Part shown: one piece after another, positions 23,732-36,733 of the stretch
How the letters are laid out: each line of letters begins with the position of its first letter
Numbering within the stretch: the stretch's first letter is position 1
DNA from: Halichondria panicea
Taxonomy: Eukaryota; Porifera; Demospongiae; Suberitida; Halichondriidae
Direction of reading: 5' to 3'
NCBI RefSeq assembly: GCF_963675165.1
Contig: NC_087387.1
Location: forward strand, 1,433,001 to 1,497,000
Length of the DNA stretch: 64,000 bases
Position numbers and translations under genes: made by a program
The notes under the pieces: model-generated
What the model saw: the letters and a program-made list of their open reading frames with translations, nothing else
Told to the model about the DNA's origin: nothing
The model's database searches: none

Positions 23732-26700
23732 TCAGTGTGGTAAAGGTGGTAGGGGCATCGATACTCTCCGAGAATGGGGTTCTGTAATGTTCTGCATTGA
23801 CATCTCTATGAAACGTCTTCTCTCTTGAAGAGTGTGATATTGCTGACGCAGCATTAAGAGACGTCCATGGGCACTGGGAAAGTAAAAATAAAAATAATGC
23901 GTATACAGGGTAGTCAACGTAAGCAACTGATTGTCACATGACAGCATTGTCAACTACACTGCAGCATCAGTTTAATCACTCTTATTCTCTTATTTATGGG
24001 CTCATGGTATAATGTACACCCTCGACTTACTCTTGCAAGCTTTGTTTCCTTCTTTGTTTCTCCCTCTTGCTACAAGGAATGTCGGCCAGGCGTCTCGCTG
24101 CCTCTATAATCCTCTCCTCAATTTCCAGCTCCTTTTGCAACAGTGATATGCTCTCGTCTGATATGTCTGCCGTATACAGGTCTACACTGTGGGGGCGTGT
24201 TGCTCCCAGTAAGGGGTGGGCGGAGCCTCGTTGATCATCCTCCCCCACTGTTGTTGACCGTTGTATTGATTTACGTCCTGCATGTGGGCAGAGAATACAA
24301 TAACACATAGTACCGTGTGTACATGTACGGATGTAGCATGGCCTTTGCTTACACAGCATGCATGCTACAAAAACATGAATGGAGGAAATTATCACAAAAC
24401 AACTCCACCCCAAGTTTTTAAATCAACAATGTAATCATACGTATAATTATGTATAGTACATGACAGTTTATAGCTATGCTCCTCTATTCATTCAATGCCT
24501 CTTACTCTTGTGTAATTTTTTTATGGATTGCTGAGGTCTTTTGATTGATGAGAAGTTGTTCCTTCGCGGCGGGGGCAGTGGAGGGGGGAAATCATCATCA
24601 GAGGAGGAGTCCTGAGAAACACACATTTTGTATCATGTAATGTACATAATTATCGTGATGACAGGTACACATTTAAGGTACATGCAGAAAATTTAACGGT
24701 AGTTATATAGACATGCAGTTTGAGGTACATGTAAAATGGACAATTGTGAAAAGCTCCTTGCTGTACAAGTAAAATCTGCAAAACCCCACTGCTACTTAGA
24801 CTCGCCAGCCAGCCCTTCTTCGGGGTAAGGGACTGGTGGATTTCCTATCTGAGAGTTGTGCCGGTGGAATTTTAATGAGTTGCATGACATCATGTATGAC
24901 ATCATCATGTGGTTTGTAATGTCTATATGCGATATGCGTGGGTTGCAAACAGCTACACAATTACAAATAAGCTCCTCTTGCTTAGTTTGTGGCAGAGAAA
25001 CCAAGAAACATTGAGAACTGGTGGTAGAAGGCTACTGTCAAGCCCTTTCCATCCCCACATACTTTCAGACTGGAAAGATTTTCTCAAATGTAAGACAAGT
25101 GGTGCAAATCATCTACATACTAAAGTCACTGGAGGATTTGTCTCAATTGCAGCTTGATTGATAAGCTCTGCTTGGTCGCTTAATCTTGCACTAGCACAGT
25201 CTTGCCCATCCATTATTTTGTTATTATCATGCGTTCTACCACAAAGAAACTAACTAAGCGATACTGTGGGCCTAAGAATGTCACATGACATTGATACTGC
25301 ACTCTGATTGGTCATTACCAGATTCAAGTAACGGCACAACTCTCAGATAGGCAATCCACCAGTCCCTTACCCCGAGGAAGGGCTGGCTGGCGAGTCTAAC
25401 TGCTACTGTATACCGCACACACACACACCTTATTAGGACATGGTGTGGTGAGTAGCTCCCCATCAGCTGACAGACAATGCTCAGAGTAGTAATCAATCAG
25501 TTCACTCAGTCTCAGAAACGATCTTTTGGCTCCAAACAGCTCGTAACGTGTCTTTACCCCTTGCTTTGTGTCTATCCTGTAGTGCTTGACTTTGCCGTTG
25601 TGTGTGAGTGACAGTGAGTGCTCCCCCTCACGATTTTGTGACTCTCGAACCAGAAAACAATCGGACTTGACGGATCCGAGTGCTTTTTCAGCTGCTGGTC
25701 GAGAAATCATACCATGGTACCAACTGTGAGGAAAGAACAGAAAAAATAATAACACATAGCGGGTAATTTTCGTATGAACTACCCATTTAAATATGACGTA
25801 TGTTGAATCTATTGCGGTATAATTTTCGTATGATGTGCTCTTCAATACGAATTATACGAACATTTCCATCAGACGAAAATACCCCGCTATACTGTACATA
25901 CACACTGGAAATTAAACTATACTAAGTATATAATATGCAAATATAGACATACCTAATACCCAAGTGATCCATCACACACGTACAATGGCCACATGCAGTA
26001 CGCATAATTATTAAAACAGTTTGAATAGTTGTCAGTGCTATTTCCACTCACGTGTAGGAGGAGTGGTGTTTGTGCAGAGGAGAAGAGGGCGTGGCAGCTG
26101 CTTGAGGCCCTGACGTACGCACGTCTTTCCCCCAGCTCCTCTTTTTAGCTCCTGCATGTCCGCTCTTAGCAGGGGACTTTGGAGAGGCTGGTGAGGCTCG
26201 TGACGGTGACATCTGTGGCGGAGAGAGGTGTGGTCGTGCATGGAGTGGGGGGTGTGACTGCGAGGCTGGGGAGCTCGGTGGGAGGGTCAATAATGGAGGC
26301 TCATTCTCCACCTGTACAGAGGGTCATGTGATAGTCATGTGACTGGTTGGGTGGTATAGTTATATCAGAGGAGGTCTGACACGAGTACCTCGATTAAGCT
26401 AATTTGAGGTAATGCCTTTACTGTTGCATTTGCACATGACCAAGCCTATCTAATCGAGGTACTTGTGTCGGACCACCTCTGTATAGTCATGTGATATATC
26501 TTACAGGAGGGATGGAGGTGACTGAGGAAGGGGAGGAGCAGCCAGAGTCTTCATCAGAGTCTTCAGAGATAACAGGTTGCCGGATCATACTGAGAGCCTT
26601 CTCCTATAGCAACAGATCTATCAATATAATATATATACACACGCCATTTGCAGATTGCATATGCTAGCTTTATTATTTAAGTTGCGAGCTCTCAAAGCTA

Positions 26701-29163
26701 ATGTAAGTGTGCTCTTACCATCCTCAGCCTGTCTGAATTCCGACGAGTATAACTGCGTCTAAACGCTGCAAAAAACACAAACAAAAGAACTTCAATAATA
26801 CACGTAATAACTCCACCACACAGGCACTGTAATGTGCTTCTTCTTAAATGGCATTTTCAAGGTCAACACAATGTACATGCACTGGTTTCTGGCTCACCCT
26901 GCTGTAGTTTCCTAGCCGAGGTGTGGATCACAGAGAGGGCGACTTGCAACTGACCAAGATGCCATGGCTTCAACAAAACCTGCAGTGATGCATGTGTATG
27001 GGTTATAGTTATATATTTATTATATATAGTTTAAGCGAATATACGATAAATGCACAGAGAAAAGAAACTAGCTGCACGTATATTATGGCATGAGTTCATT
27101 CAGGGTGGGTAATTTGAACCATTCAATGTTGTGATTAGGAAAACTGCATAGAAGTAAAAAAAAAACCATAGGCCTTTAGTGTTCCATGCTAGGTCATAAA
27201 GTATATATAAATACACAACAGAGCCTGAGGGTACTGTATAGCGGGTAATTTTGGTTGGTGCAAATTTTCGTACGAACTATAAAAAATTATATTCATTAAA
27301 TATTTAAATATTCGTACAGCTCAGGATAGTGACGTTGAACCTATTGAGCCAGAAAAAATTCGCAGTTTATTTTCGTACGTGTTCTACTGACAAAAAAAAA
27401 CACGAAAATGTTTACCCTAAATGTGCATTGTGATTGGAATGCTTTCATTTAATTATTCATTGCATGTTTTGTAAACCACAAACACAACATTCCACAAACA
27501 TAACATTCCTGTGATGTATCAGTATAAATAGTTATAGTGTAACATAAACACTTGTAGGCTAATTGTCCAAAATGAAATCAAACAGAAAACAAACAAATCA
27601 AAAAACAGTACGAAAAGAAACGGAAAAAAAAAGAAAAAAAGGCAGAAAAAGAATTCAATAATAAACTAACAATAAGCATTTGAACAAGGGCCGGTGGTCT
27701 ATAGTATTTGGACACTCTTTGGGAGAGTTGTCCATTGTGGATTTATTTATTTTTAAACCTTTTGACAACATGCAGCCCTTAATGGTGTTTCTATCCTGAG
27801 TTAGGTCATTTCGCTAAATTAATTATTATAACATTGAGGTAGAAAATTAGACAATCAAAACTTCAAGTTATGAGCACTCAAAGTTAGCTACGAATAAAAA
27901 CTACGAATAAAAACACCAATGGTAGCGATCTTTCTCTGCCGCCATTTCACAACTACTTACACTTCTTATCACTCCCTCGCCCAAAAAAGTCTTGGCAGGC
28001 AAGATTGTTTCTTTACTGTGAGCTAAGACTTTTAAGTCTCGGCTTTACATTTATACGTATATAAACTACACTTTTTCTTCAAAATTGGAACAGCACATAA
28101 ATATCACAATAAAAAGGATCGAGGTCGTAAATATGAAAAAGCTGGGAGCAGCCCACTGTTGACTCTAGCTCACCTGATGTGAGCCCACTAGATAGTCCTC
28201 TAGCTGGGCGGCCTGGATGAGTGCTCGACAAGTCTCCGAGGGAGAGTGGGTGGAGTTCTTACAGATGAGCAGGGGGGAGTACGAGTCTATGAACTTGTCA
28301 TGTGATATTCGGACGGGGTAGCCACAAGATTGGATGAGGGCTGTGTCCAGAACACGAAGGTGTTGGAGCTGAGTCAGCACGTGGGAGGAGTCAAATTTTT
28401 TATCCTGGAACAACAAAAATATAGAATGTTTTGCGAGCCATCAAACATATTTTGTGTACTTGTGGTGATGATGTTATCGTTACATTCCACACAAATAATA
28501 TGTGCATGCATGTACATGTAACTAATTATATAATCGCATGTACTGATCAGGTGTGTAACATGAGTAAGGTAACATGAGTAATTGCAGGGTGGGGTGTTAG
28601 AAATGAGTATGTGTGTGAAAAATAAAACGTATGTCAATAAAAGGGTGACGACGAAATTGATACAACAAGATCAATGATACCCAAACACACACACAGTACA
28701 TGTACGTGGTGGCATTGAAGAATGCTGCTTATAGCCACGCGGTTGGAAAAGTGCCATAATTATAATTATGCCTTATTATATATTTACACTGTACTTCGGT
28801 AGGTAGGCGGGGGGGGGGGGGACATGATATTCATGTGCACAGCACGTACACAAGCTGTCATTTATTACCCTAAAGAATGCTCTAATATGCCTCTTGTTTA
28901 CTACCCATGCACCTTTCTGGTTCTCACCACAACACATGGTGATAGAGTCGGACAATAAAACCTAATAGGGAGCTAGGAATGTACACTCCAGCTGGTGTAC
29001 AATTGAATTATGCAGCACAAAGGGCACACTGTATTACATGTAAGCACTGAAATGTTATTGCTGCAAAAGCCTACTAATGCTCATAGTCCAGTTTTCAAAA
29101 TGTGCCCTAACTGTACACATATCACTGGCTACAGTAATACAGTATTCAGCACACCCACGCACG

Positions 29164-29202
<39 letters not shown>

Positions 29203-29203
29203 C

Positions 29204-29257
<54 letters not shown>

Positions 29258-32200
29258 CGTACTGTCTCCTCTTCTCCAGTACATAGAGTGAGCACAAAGT
29301 GTGGTTGACAAAAGGTCACCTCCTCGCACACTCTACTCATACAGTCTCTCGCTCGGTTCGTCAGAGAGTGGGCGTGGTCAGGCAGAATAACATCAGGACT
29401 AGACTCCATCATCATCTGTAAATAGATCGACTGATAATAACCGTCACCTCGCAAACATTCTAGGTACATACGGTAAATAATTATAGTTCTGTATTTGGTA
29501 AGCAATTAAAATCTTGTGCACACCAAGATCTTAATAATATCTACATAATAATTATACATGTACAGTGAGTATAATACATGTACGTACAGAAACAGATTTG
29601 CTAGTCTTAAGAGTGGTATAATTATGTTTTAAGTAACAGATGTGTCAAACCTTTGAGATATCTTGGAGTACACTGTTAGTAGAGGTGCGGAGGAGGCGTG
29701 TCAGGTCATGTGACACTGAGTGTAGCTTATTCATTCTCGGCCAATTTTCAGTCACCACATAACTCTGCTCTCCAGTAAAGTGGGACACCACAAAAGTATC
29801 AGACTGCAGAGAGATTGCGAGTAAATATATCAAAGCAACATTGTAACATGATAAAATGGAACTAATTATGAAAGGCAAAACACTGCTATAGTAATAGGTA
29901 TGGTCATTACTGAGAGTTCAAAAAGGTCATCTCCCAAAGATCACTTTCTCTAGAAGCTCACAGTTAGAAAACTCAGCCTATAAAACTATTGCATAAATTA
30001 TATGTACTACTAAACTCAAACAAAATAATGACCTCATTCACACAAATACATATCACGTACGTCTGTTTCGTAGCATGTGTCTCCACTTCCATCACAAGTG
30101 GTGGAGAGCGCAGTGAGTAGCTCATGAGTGGAGTCCAGACCAACACTCTGCAGTAACCCATCCGTCTGTGGGGGGTACGTGGGTGTGGGGGGTACGTGGG
30201 TGTGGGGAGTACGTGGGGGCAAAGGTCAATACATACATGCAGGGATGTGTCCACACTAGTACTGGTCGGTGGTGGTTGGTACTAACCACCTCTTAATTAC
30301 CACATGTTGTTATAAGGGAAAATTTGTTTAGCCACAAACTTAGGCATATCGATATACATTGTGCATACCTCAGTCTAGCGTGGATGGTTTTACATGTACA
30401 TGTAGTTACTTATACAGTAGTACATTTTAAGGCCTCATTTGTAGCGAAATAATTATACAAGTTGCATCATGCTTAATTAACCGTCTAAAGTGATGCTGCT
30501 ACATTCTTCAGAGTCCACACCCAGATATAAAAATGGGACAAAGACGCTTATATATTTCTACTTGCGAGCAAACTTCAAGTCTTCAGGTGTGACTGTGCTC
30601 ACCTTGTGAAAGGTATCCATGAGTGTTTGGTTGAACTCCACTGGGACTGTCTCCCACTCCACACCTTCCTCTTCGTATTGCTCCTGTGTGGAGGAGGGAG
30701 GGGCATAGCATCAGGTGAATCACATGTATGATCATGTGATCTAGCTATTACACAAACTGACTTTGAGACCCCAAAAAGAGATCACCACTCTATTAACAAT
30801 AATTATTATCTCCAAGAAGCATACAATTACATGTATATGCATGTTGATTGGCTACACATTTGTACACTGCCTAAGCCTTGTTGTGTTGTACTGTCTCCAG
30901 GACAACTACTGAGCATGCATGGGTGCACACAAACAGTGACTTGTACTGTCGTTCTCAAAAGTGCAGACTAGCACATAAATTATAAGGTTCAATTAGGGGT
31001 GAAATACGTTCTCTCAAGGGTGATCAACCTAAACCAACAGGATAGCAACACATAGATAGTAGGAGTGCATGAATACACTCCTGATAGTAGCTAGTTTAAC
31101 CCTCACCTGTTCCCACACGAAAAGCCTTTGACAGTAGAGGTTGTGCAGTGCCTCTGAGCAATAGCGGCCCACCAAGTCAGGGAGGGTGTTACGGTAACTG
31201 TCTGTCCACATTCCAGGCTGATTCACACACAGCACTCGACGGGGGGTCTCAGTGGGGGGTGGGGCAAGTTCAGAGTTCAACCAGCTCACTGGATAACCAA
31301 AATGCAATTGTAACTTGGCAGTAGCACTATATTTTTAGCCAAGTACTTAATTGTAGGTATATAAACAAACTACCTACCAAACATATTTCCCATTAAAAAA
31401 TCCCTTTCACTTACCTGTCCAAGCCACAAGATAGGTGTACAGCTGTTGTGCCAAGATGGTGCCTGACTCAGTGTGTAGTTGCACTCCTAGGTAACTGCTA
31501 GCTTCACCTCCCTCCAATAGTAGCCTCACTGCACTCATCAGCGCCAGGTAATTGTCTCTTAATGGCAGGGGCATACCCAATTCCTCCAGTTTTTCCCTCA
31601 CAACTTCATTATGTGCCAGCACCTGCGAAAATGCAATTTGCTGTTAATTAAGTGAAAAATTGGGGCAATAAGAGGAATATTCAAAATAGCACAATAATAC
31701 ACCTTTGATGCTATAACTAGAACGTAATAATTATGTTCACTAGAGTAATAATAATTATTGTAAGAGAGTTAGTAAACAAAACAATGAGCGACACCTCCTA
31801 CACATTTTCGTTTCCTAAAGAGCAAAGGAAATAATAATGGTGTCAGGGGTAAGATTTCATGGTATGCTTAATAGGTACAAACTAGGAAACCAAGTACAAA
31901 CAGGATGTCTGGCTATACTAAACACTGCGGTTGGGGAGAGAACCAAGTTACTGGGCCAGCCTGTAAACACACCATACAGAGCTAACCTAGTGTTGATGGG
32001 TAATCACACTTATATTAGTTCAAACAAACTTGTGATTTAAGGGGACCAATTATTATGAAGACCTTATAAGACTCCAATTCAAATTATATAGTAATGAATA
32101 AGTTTATGATTGCAGTGCAAAAAGCGTATCAAATATACAGCTCTTAATTATAATACCTCGAAATTATTCAGTGTTTTGGTGTTCAGTAGCATACAGGAGA

Positions 32201-32746
32201 AGTGCCCTCCAGTGGTCTCCATGGTAGCAGGGTCCACATAGAGAGAGGTAGTGAGCACACACTCGGGTAGTCCCTCATGGCTTGTCAGTAGAGAGAGCAA
32301 CTGAACTGCAGCCATTAGTGTGCCTGTGTGTTTGGAGCTGGCTTGAGAGAGGAGAGAGGCAACCACACTCTGGAATATAGCAGTCTTGTGTGCAGCCTTG
32401 CAGCCATAGAGTAGCAGACACTGATCGTCTTCTTGCATTTTCAGGTCGTGCAGAATGTTTGCAGCAAGTCTGTTGGCTTGCACGGGGATGGTGTGGGTAG
32501 ATGGGGACAGGTAGAGAGATACATTCCTACCAATGTGTGCCTGTGCAGAGGAATGATATGAGTGCTGCATGCAGTGAGCTTTACATGTGTGCAGAGATAT
32601 ATAGTTTATTCATGGCTAGCTAAAGCATGAATATGACTACTGCTCACATGCTGTATTCCTCGCATGTAGCGACTTTCTAAGCACGATAGTAGATTGCTGT
32701 CACTGAGCTCTTGGAGAGTGCACAGATCATCGCCATGGCATTCCAT
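23732..32746 (-). CDS. Myosin-derived protein with degenerate motor, IQ motif and SH2 domain
   Basis: Seventeen exons, all phases closing to 957 aa: 32746-32648, 32540-32157, 31622-31415, 31288-31107, 30683-30603, 30165-30061, 29803-29651, 29415-29263, 28404-28174, 26979-26898, 26765-26719, 26603-26505, 26311-26052, 25723-25429, 24611-24506, 24277-24031, 23873-23732. Residues about 1-545 follow the myosin head in order: DDLCTLQELSDSNLL and RYMRGIQHAHIG at the start; ALHNLYCQRLFVWEQEQYEEEGVEW; FVVSHFTGEQSYVV; QPHFV; GYPVRISHDKFIDSY; LKPWHLGQLQ. The P-loop is GCKAAHKT (79-86) instead of GESGSGKT, NxxSSR of switch I is absent, switch II DIxGFE is replaced by CVNQPGMW (251-258), and CIKPN is lost. 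ATP hydrolysis is therefore unlikely. One IQ motif (LQQAFRRSYTRR, 557-568) follows, then a Ser/Pro-rich linker and an SH2 domain (about 696-785) with FLVRES intact (Arg721), so phosphotyrosine binding is expected. The tail has an acidic-proline segment and a coiled-coil-like region. I cannot assign a myosin class. It is divergent to SEC61G. Confidence 0.88.
24796..25398. repeat. 603 bp element with about 70 bp terminal inverted repeats
   Basis: TAGACTCGCCAGCCAGCCCT at 24796 is inverted at 25398, and pairing runs on through TTCGGGGTAAGGGACTGGTG and the ATCTGAGAGTTGTGCCG word. The interior has no convincing coding frame. It fills most of the intron between SH2 exon 14 and exon 15 of the myosin-like gene, so any remaining splice signals lie at its edges. 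Confidence 0.85.
25753..25895. repeat. MITE-like element, interior type C, copy 1
   Basis: It starts ACATAGCGGGTAATTTTCGT and ends CCCCGCTATACTGTA. The interior shares CGTATGAACTACC, TGTTGAATCTATTGCGGTA and ATTTTCGTATGATG with 42343-42521. Terminal words match families A and B. Confidence 0.75.
26367..26480. repeat. Inverted-repeat element, AGAGGAGGTCTGACACGAGT family
   Basis: AGAGGAGGTCTGACACGAGT and GTGTCGGACCACCTCT form the ends, and GTACCTCGATTA pairs with TAATCGAGGTAC inside. It is a relative of 21033-21151 and lies in an intron of the myosin-like gene. Confidence 0.8.
27232..27418. repeat. MITE-like element, interior type C, copy 2
   Basis: It starts TACTGTATAGCGGGTAATTT and shares TCGTACGAACTA, ACAGCTCAGGATAGTGACGT and TGAACCTATTG with 42343-42521. 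The right terminus is lost after ACGAAAATGTTTACCC. It sits in the 1.2 kb intron of the myosin-like gene, which otherwise holds only AT-rich sequence. Confidence 0.7.
29152..29258. repeat. (CA)n microsatellite on the donor of myosin-like exon 8
   Basis: A CA run with CCACG interruptions ends within a few bases of the exon limit at 29263. In the transcript the donor GTACGTGTG leads straight into the GT tract. Confidence 0.9.
31623..32156. other. Myosin-like gene intron 2, no gene seen
   Basis: This 534 bp intron has a 67-codon plus-strand frame (31837-32040) without a recognisable motif. I regard it as chance. Confidence 0.5.
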
Positions 32747-33011
32747 TATGATTTCTTTGGACTGTTTCTAGCTAGCTAGCTATAGATTTATTTGCTGATA
32801 CTGGATTTTGAGTTGTAGTACAGTGCTAGTGCTAATAATAATTATAGTCGATCTAGGTCAAAGGTCAAGCAAGACGCCCCCTTACTGAAGTTTCGTTTAA
32901 TTGAAAAAGAATTTTTGAAATAACACGTTGACCAAAGTGAAGAAAAAAAGCCTTTGTTCCTCAGTCTGATCCTTTGCTTACCCAGTATCTGTTGATTGAA
33001 AAAGAAAAAAG
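32747..33011. promoter_or_regulatory. Shared divergent promoter, myosin-like gene / SEC61G, with a DR1 site
   Basis: 265 bp separate the start codons. AGGTCA-A-AGGTCA at 32855-32867 is a perfect direct repeat with one-base spacing, the classic HNF4/RXR nuclear-receptor site. Binding in this animal is inference. Confidence 0.55.
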
Positions 33012-33376
<365 letters not shown>

Positions 33377-33488
33377 CTTGGGGATTCAGAAGCATAGTTT
33401 ATTATACATGACAGCATTTCGGCAATCTACAATAGTAATGACTGTATATATAAATAATTATATTTATATAGCGCAATATTTTTGATTG

Positions 33489-36400
33489 TCACTGTTCTGT
33501 TTTATTTGCTGTCTGTTTGAATGTAATTAGTAGCCATAAGACGAGAGAGAACACACTAACAGCTCTTGTGAAGTGGAGTAGCATCCCTGTGTGGTGGGAG
33601 GAGGCGGTTATATATTGTGTGGTGTGGGCGGATGTGCATGTGTGCATGGTGGTAATTTAATTAGATAAAGGTTTCAATTAAGGCTAATAAATGGTATGGG
33701 GGTTTACTGTAGTGGTTAAGAGATAGAGGAAAGAATACCTGTGATGACGGTGTGTGGTGTCAGTGCATAGTCCACAGCCAATAAGATAATCAGTCTCAAC
33801 ACCTCGATCTTAGCACTCATGGGACTGTAGAAAATGTCGTGAATTTGTTCACACACATTATGATGTAACGACTACACTATATGTATTAAAAATAGGCACA
33901 CAATGGCAGTGATACCAGTACTAAATTAAAGGAAGAAAGCTTCGTATACGGCCAAAAATACGCTTGGATCAAGCACAGTTTCTACTTTAGCACCCATGCA
34001 CAGTGTAAGATACACATACATGCAAGTATAGATGAGATGGAGTGCATATGTTACACTGTGACAACTCTTACTTGAGATCAAACAAAAGCCCAATGTTTGT
34101 AAAATAAAGAATCAGGTAAAAAATGACCAACAGGGAGACAAAATAGGGGGCTTTCAGTTTGTCCAGCTCCAGAGATAAGTAGACTGCAGTAGTGAATTGA
34201 ATGCCGGTGTAGACAGTGAGCCACCACGAAGTAGGCTTGCCAAATCTTGACTTCAAATGTGCGGATACCTAATGTGAGGGAATTATAGACTTGTTTATGT
34301 GTTGTCTAGACAAACATACAAACAGAGGCAAACACAATTGAATCACTGCGCAGTCACTACCAACAATGCACAACTTACATAAACAAAGACAAGGGCTGGA
34401 AGCAGTTCAATTGAATAGCATAATCTATGTACAAATATTATGTTTCCACTCACACATTTATAAGAGGGGTAGTTAGTTCCCAAGGCTGCATACGCCACTT
34501 ACTAAAGGATAAACATTCTTGCACATACACGATATGAGTTGTGTATACAGTACAGTCACTCACGGGTGGGTAAGGTTCGGAGTAGACGAAACCCATTCTC
34601 CCGTGACCAGGAGTCCAACTGGGAGAGTAGAACAGAAACCTCAACTTCTCCGTAATGCCTTTGTGGGACCATACTCTCCGAATAATGTGAGCAAACACAA
34701 AGAACTGAGCATAAATGGGGTTCCAAGTTTTGGGCTGGTGCATTAGTCCATAGTAGACCTTCTCCTTCTCCTCGGCAAATGTTCCAAACATTCGGTCCCA
34801 GATGATCAGCACACCAGCTGAAGATGGAGAGTAACGCTCAAATAAATTAATGGTGAAAATATTTATAATAACAACAGTACATGAGGCACAATGTATGTGC
34901 GATCAAATAGTTCGGATACTGTAATACTGAAAGCTTTTTGTGTGTGAGGAACTACTGGCAGTTGATAATTTGATAGTCCCTCCTTTATACAAACAAACAG
35001 AGCGCGCACACACAATAGCTAGTATATAGAATCAAGATGTCTGTAGCCTAATTTAAATACGTATACCGTATAGTGGGTATATTTTGGGTATAATATTCAC
35101 GGTTTTCGCTGATTATAGTGATAAGCATGTACTCCAAACAATTTATACCCACGGCTTTAATATTGCATGCATGCATGCTGCAAAAGGCTTTTCCGCGAAA
35201 ACCTTTCAAACGGTCTTTCCGCAAAAGTTTATACCCGCTATATGGTATACCGTTTGTTAGTGGACCACGCACGCACCATAGTTCTTGTCAATGCAGTAAG
35301 GGTTAGTGCCGTGATGCACTCGGTGATGAGACGGAGTGTTGAGGAACCATTCTAGAGGGCCCAGTTTGTTCACTACCTCCGTATGGATCCAGAACTGGTA
35401 GAGCAGGTTAAACTGCTTGTGAACCACGTACATTGCAGGTGGCATAAAGAAAGCCATCGGTAAATAGAACATCTGTATAATAAAGATAATAAAATAAATG
35501 AGAGCATGGTGGAAATTGAATAAATAATCAAGGGCATGGTGGTGGAAGTTGGTGTCTTAGTTCTCTACCACAAAGGGCGTAGGGAAGGCTGCTGTGTTGC
35601 TGCAGTAACCAGGGTTACTAATTAATGTATTAGCTCAGGAATGAGTGAACAACAATGTCAGACACGCTACATGTAAGTGTGTGAATTGTAGGAATGTGCC
35701 AATATTAGAGGTTTCAATACTAGATGTAAACCAATTTTCAAGGTACTAAATTTTGGTCAATCCTCGAAAGCCTCGAAAATTTCGTGCCTCGAAAATAACC
35801 AGCTATACAATAGTACATTAACTTGCACACAATAGCTAGCTTGCAAGATGTTAAAACTCACCCAAGAGCTGAATCGCTGCATGACAGACTGTCTGAGTGC
35901 AGTGGAGAGTGTGTAGTCCTGTGAGCTGTGATGCACTTGATGTGCCGCCCAGAACAGATTGATCTCTGAGATTGAAGTGTGCGGGAAAACAGTTTAATAC
36001 TCTGACAGAGATTTTGTATCCTACATGTATCAATCTTTGTATGCTATTCAAACTCTCCTAAATGTACAATAGCTCAAACAAAGTTACGAAAAGCGATTAC
36101 TATAGACCAGGCAATAGATTAAAAGCGTGGAGGAGTACAAAGGCAGTAATTGTTGTAATTCTCTGGGTAAGGAAGACCACACCAATTATCTGCTTCTACA
36201 ATCAAACTTCATTGAAATACTGTACAATTTTGTTTTGCATTATATATTTACCATGAGCCATCCTGTGGAACCAATAATAGAAGAAATCGATCAAGATCAT
36301 AGCAATCCACCAGGTAGCCGCAGAGTCCCAGGGCAGGGGATAGAAATAGAAGTTCTCGTAGATCCAGGCATAGATGACAATCTCAAATGTTCCAATAATT

Positions 36401-36733
36401 GCTCGACCAAACATGAGGAAGGTACCGGCCGTGAGAGAACTGATACTGTCATTGACTCGTGGCAGTGGTTTGTCTTGAAACCATCGCACAACAGCCTCCA
36501 AGGCAATCAACACAAAGAAATAGGGCACCACCTACACAGACACAGAGGAGCATGTATGTATAACAGAGCTGCACTGCACTGTATACTCATATAATAGTGA
36601 TAATAAAACAACTCACTTGTTGAACATAGTCTGGGACCTCACTCAAGTGTTTAAATGAAGACTGGCTTGGTGAAACCAAGTAGAATAAAGGGAAGAATCC
36701 TTTGGCCACCTTCAGCACTGCTGTGGAGTTCAT
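33489..36733 (-). CDS. AGMO: Alkylglycerol monooxygenase
   Basis: Tetrahydrobiopterin-dependent ER membrane enzyme that cleaves ether lipids. Exons: 36733-36617, 36531-36252, 35965-35862, 35472-35277, 34817-34564, 34497-34456, 34268-34072, 33824-33739, 33586-33489; phases close to 457 aa (human 445). The fatty-acid-hydroxylase di-iron ligands are all present: HRMAH, HQVHH and HRVHH, with the AGMO hallmark LGPLEWFLNTPSHHRVHHG and CIDKNYAGVLIIWDRMFGTF. Several hydrophobic segments flank them (PYFFVLIALEAVV, FYLPMAFFMPPAMYVV, and C-terminal helices from about residue 340). The N-terminus FKHLSEVPDYVQQ aligns with the human start. The 14-codon exon 6 is placed by phase and splice consensus only and is the least certain. 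An AATAAA on the minus strand at 33398-33403 would end the transcript over SEC61G. Confidence 0.95.
35064..35247. repeat. MITE-like element, family A, copy 2
   Basis: It starts TACCGTATAGTGGGTATATT and ends CCCGCTATATGGTA. The interior has GCATGCATGCATGCTGCAAA and TTCCGCGAAAACCTTTC as in copy 1. It ends about 30 bp from the AGMO exon 4 donor. Confidence 0.8.

Noticed and set aside
24909-25157. 82-codon plus-strand frame inside the 603 bp inverted-repeat element
   Set aside because: No transposase signature (no DDE, HTH or zinc-finger pattern) and no homology I can recognise.
29010-29505. His/Thr- or Cys/Val-rich frames
   Set aside because: They read through a CA/GT microsatellite; only the part matching the myosin-like exon 29263-29415 is coding.
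31837-32040. 67-codon plus-strand frame in an intron of the myosin-like gene
   Set aside because: No recognisable motif, no Kozak or splice support, and length compatible with chance.
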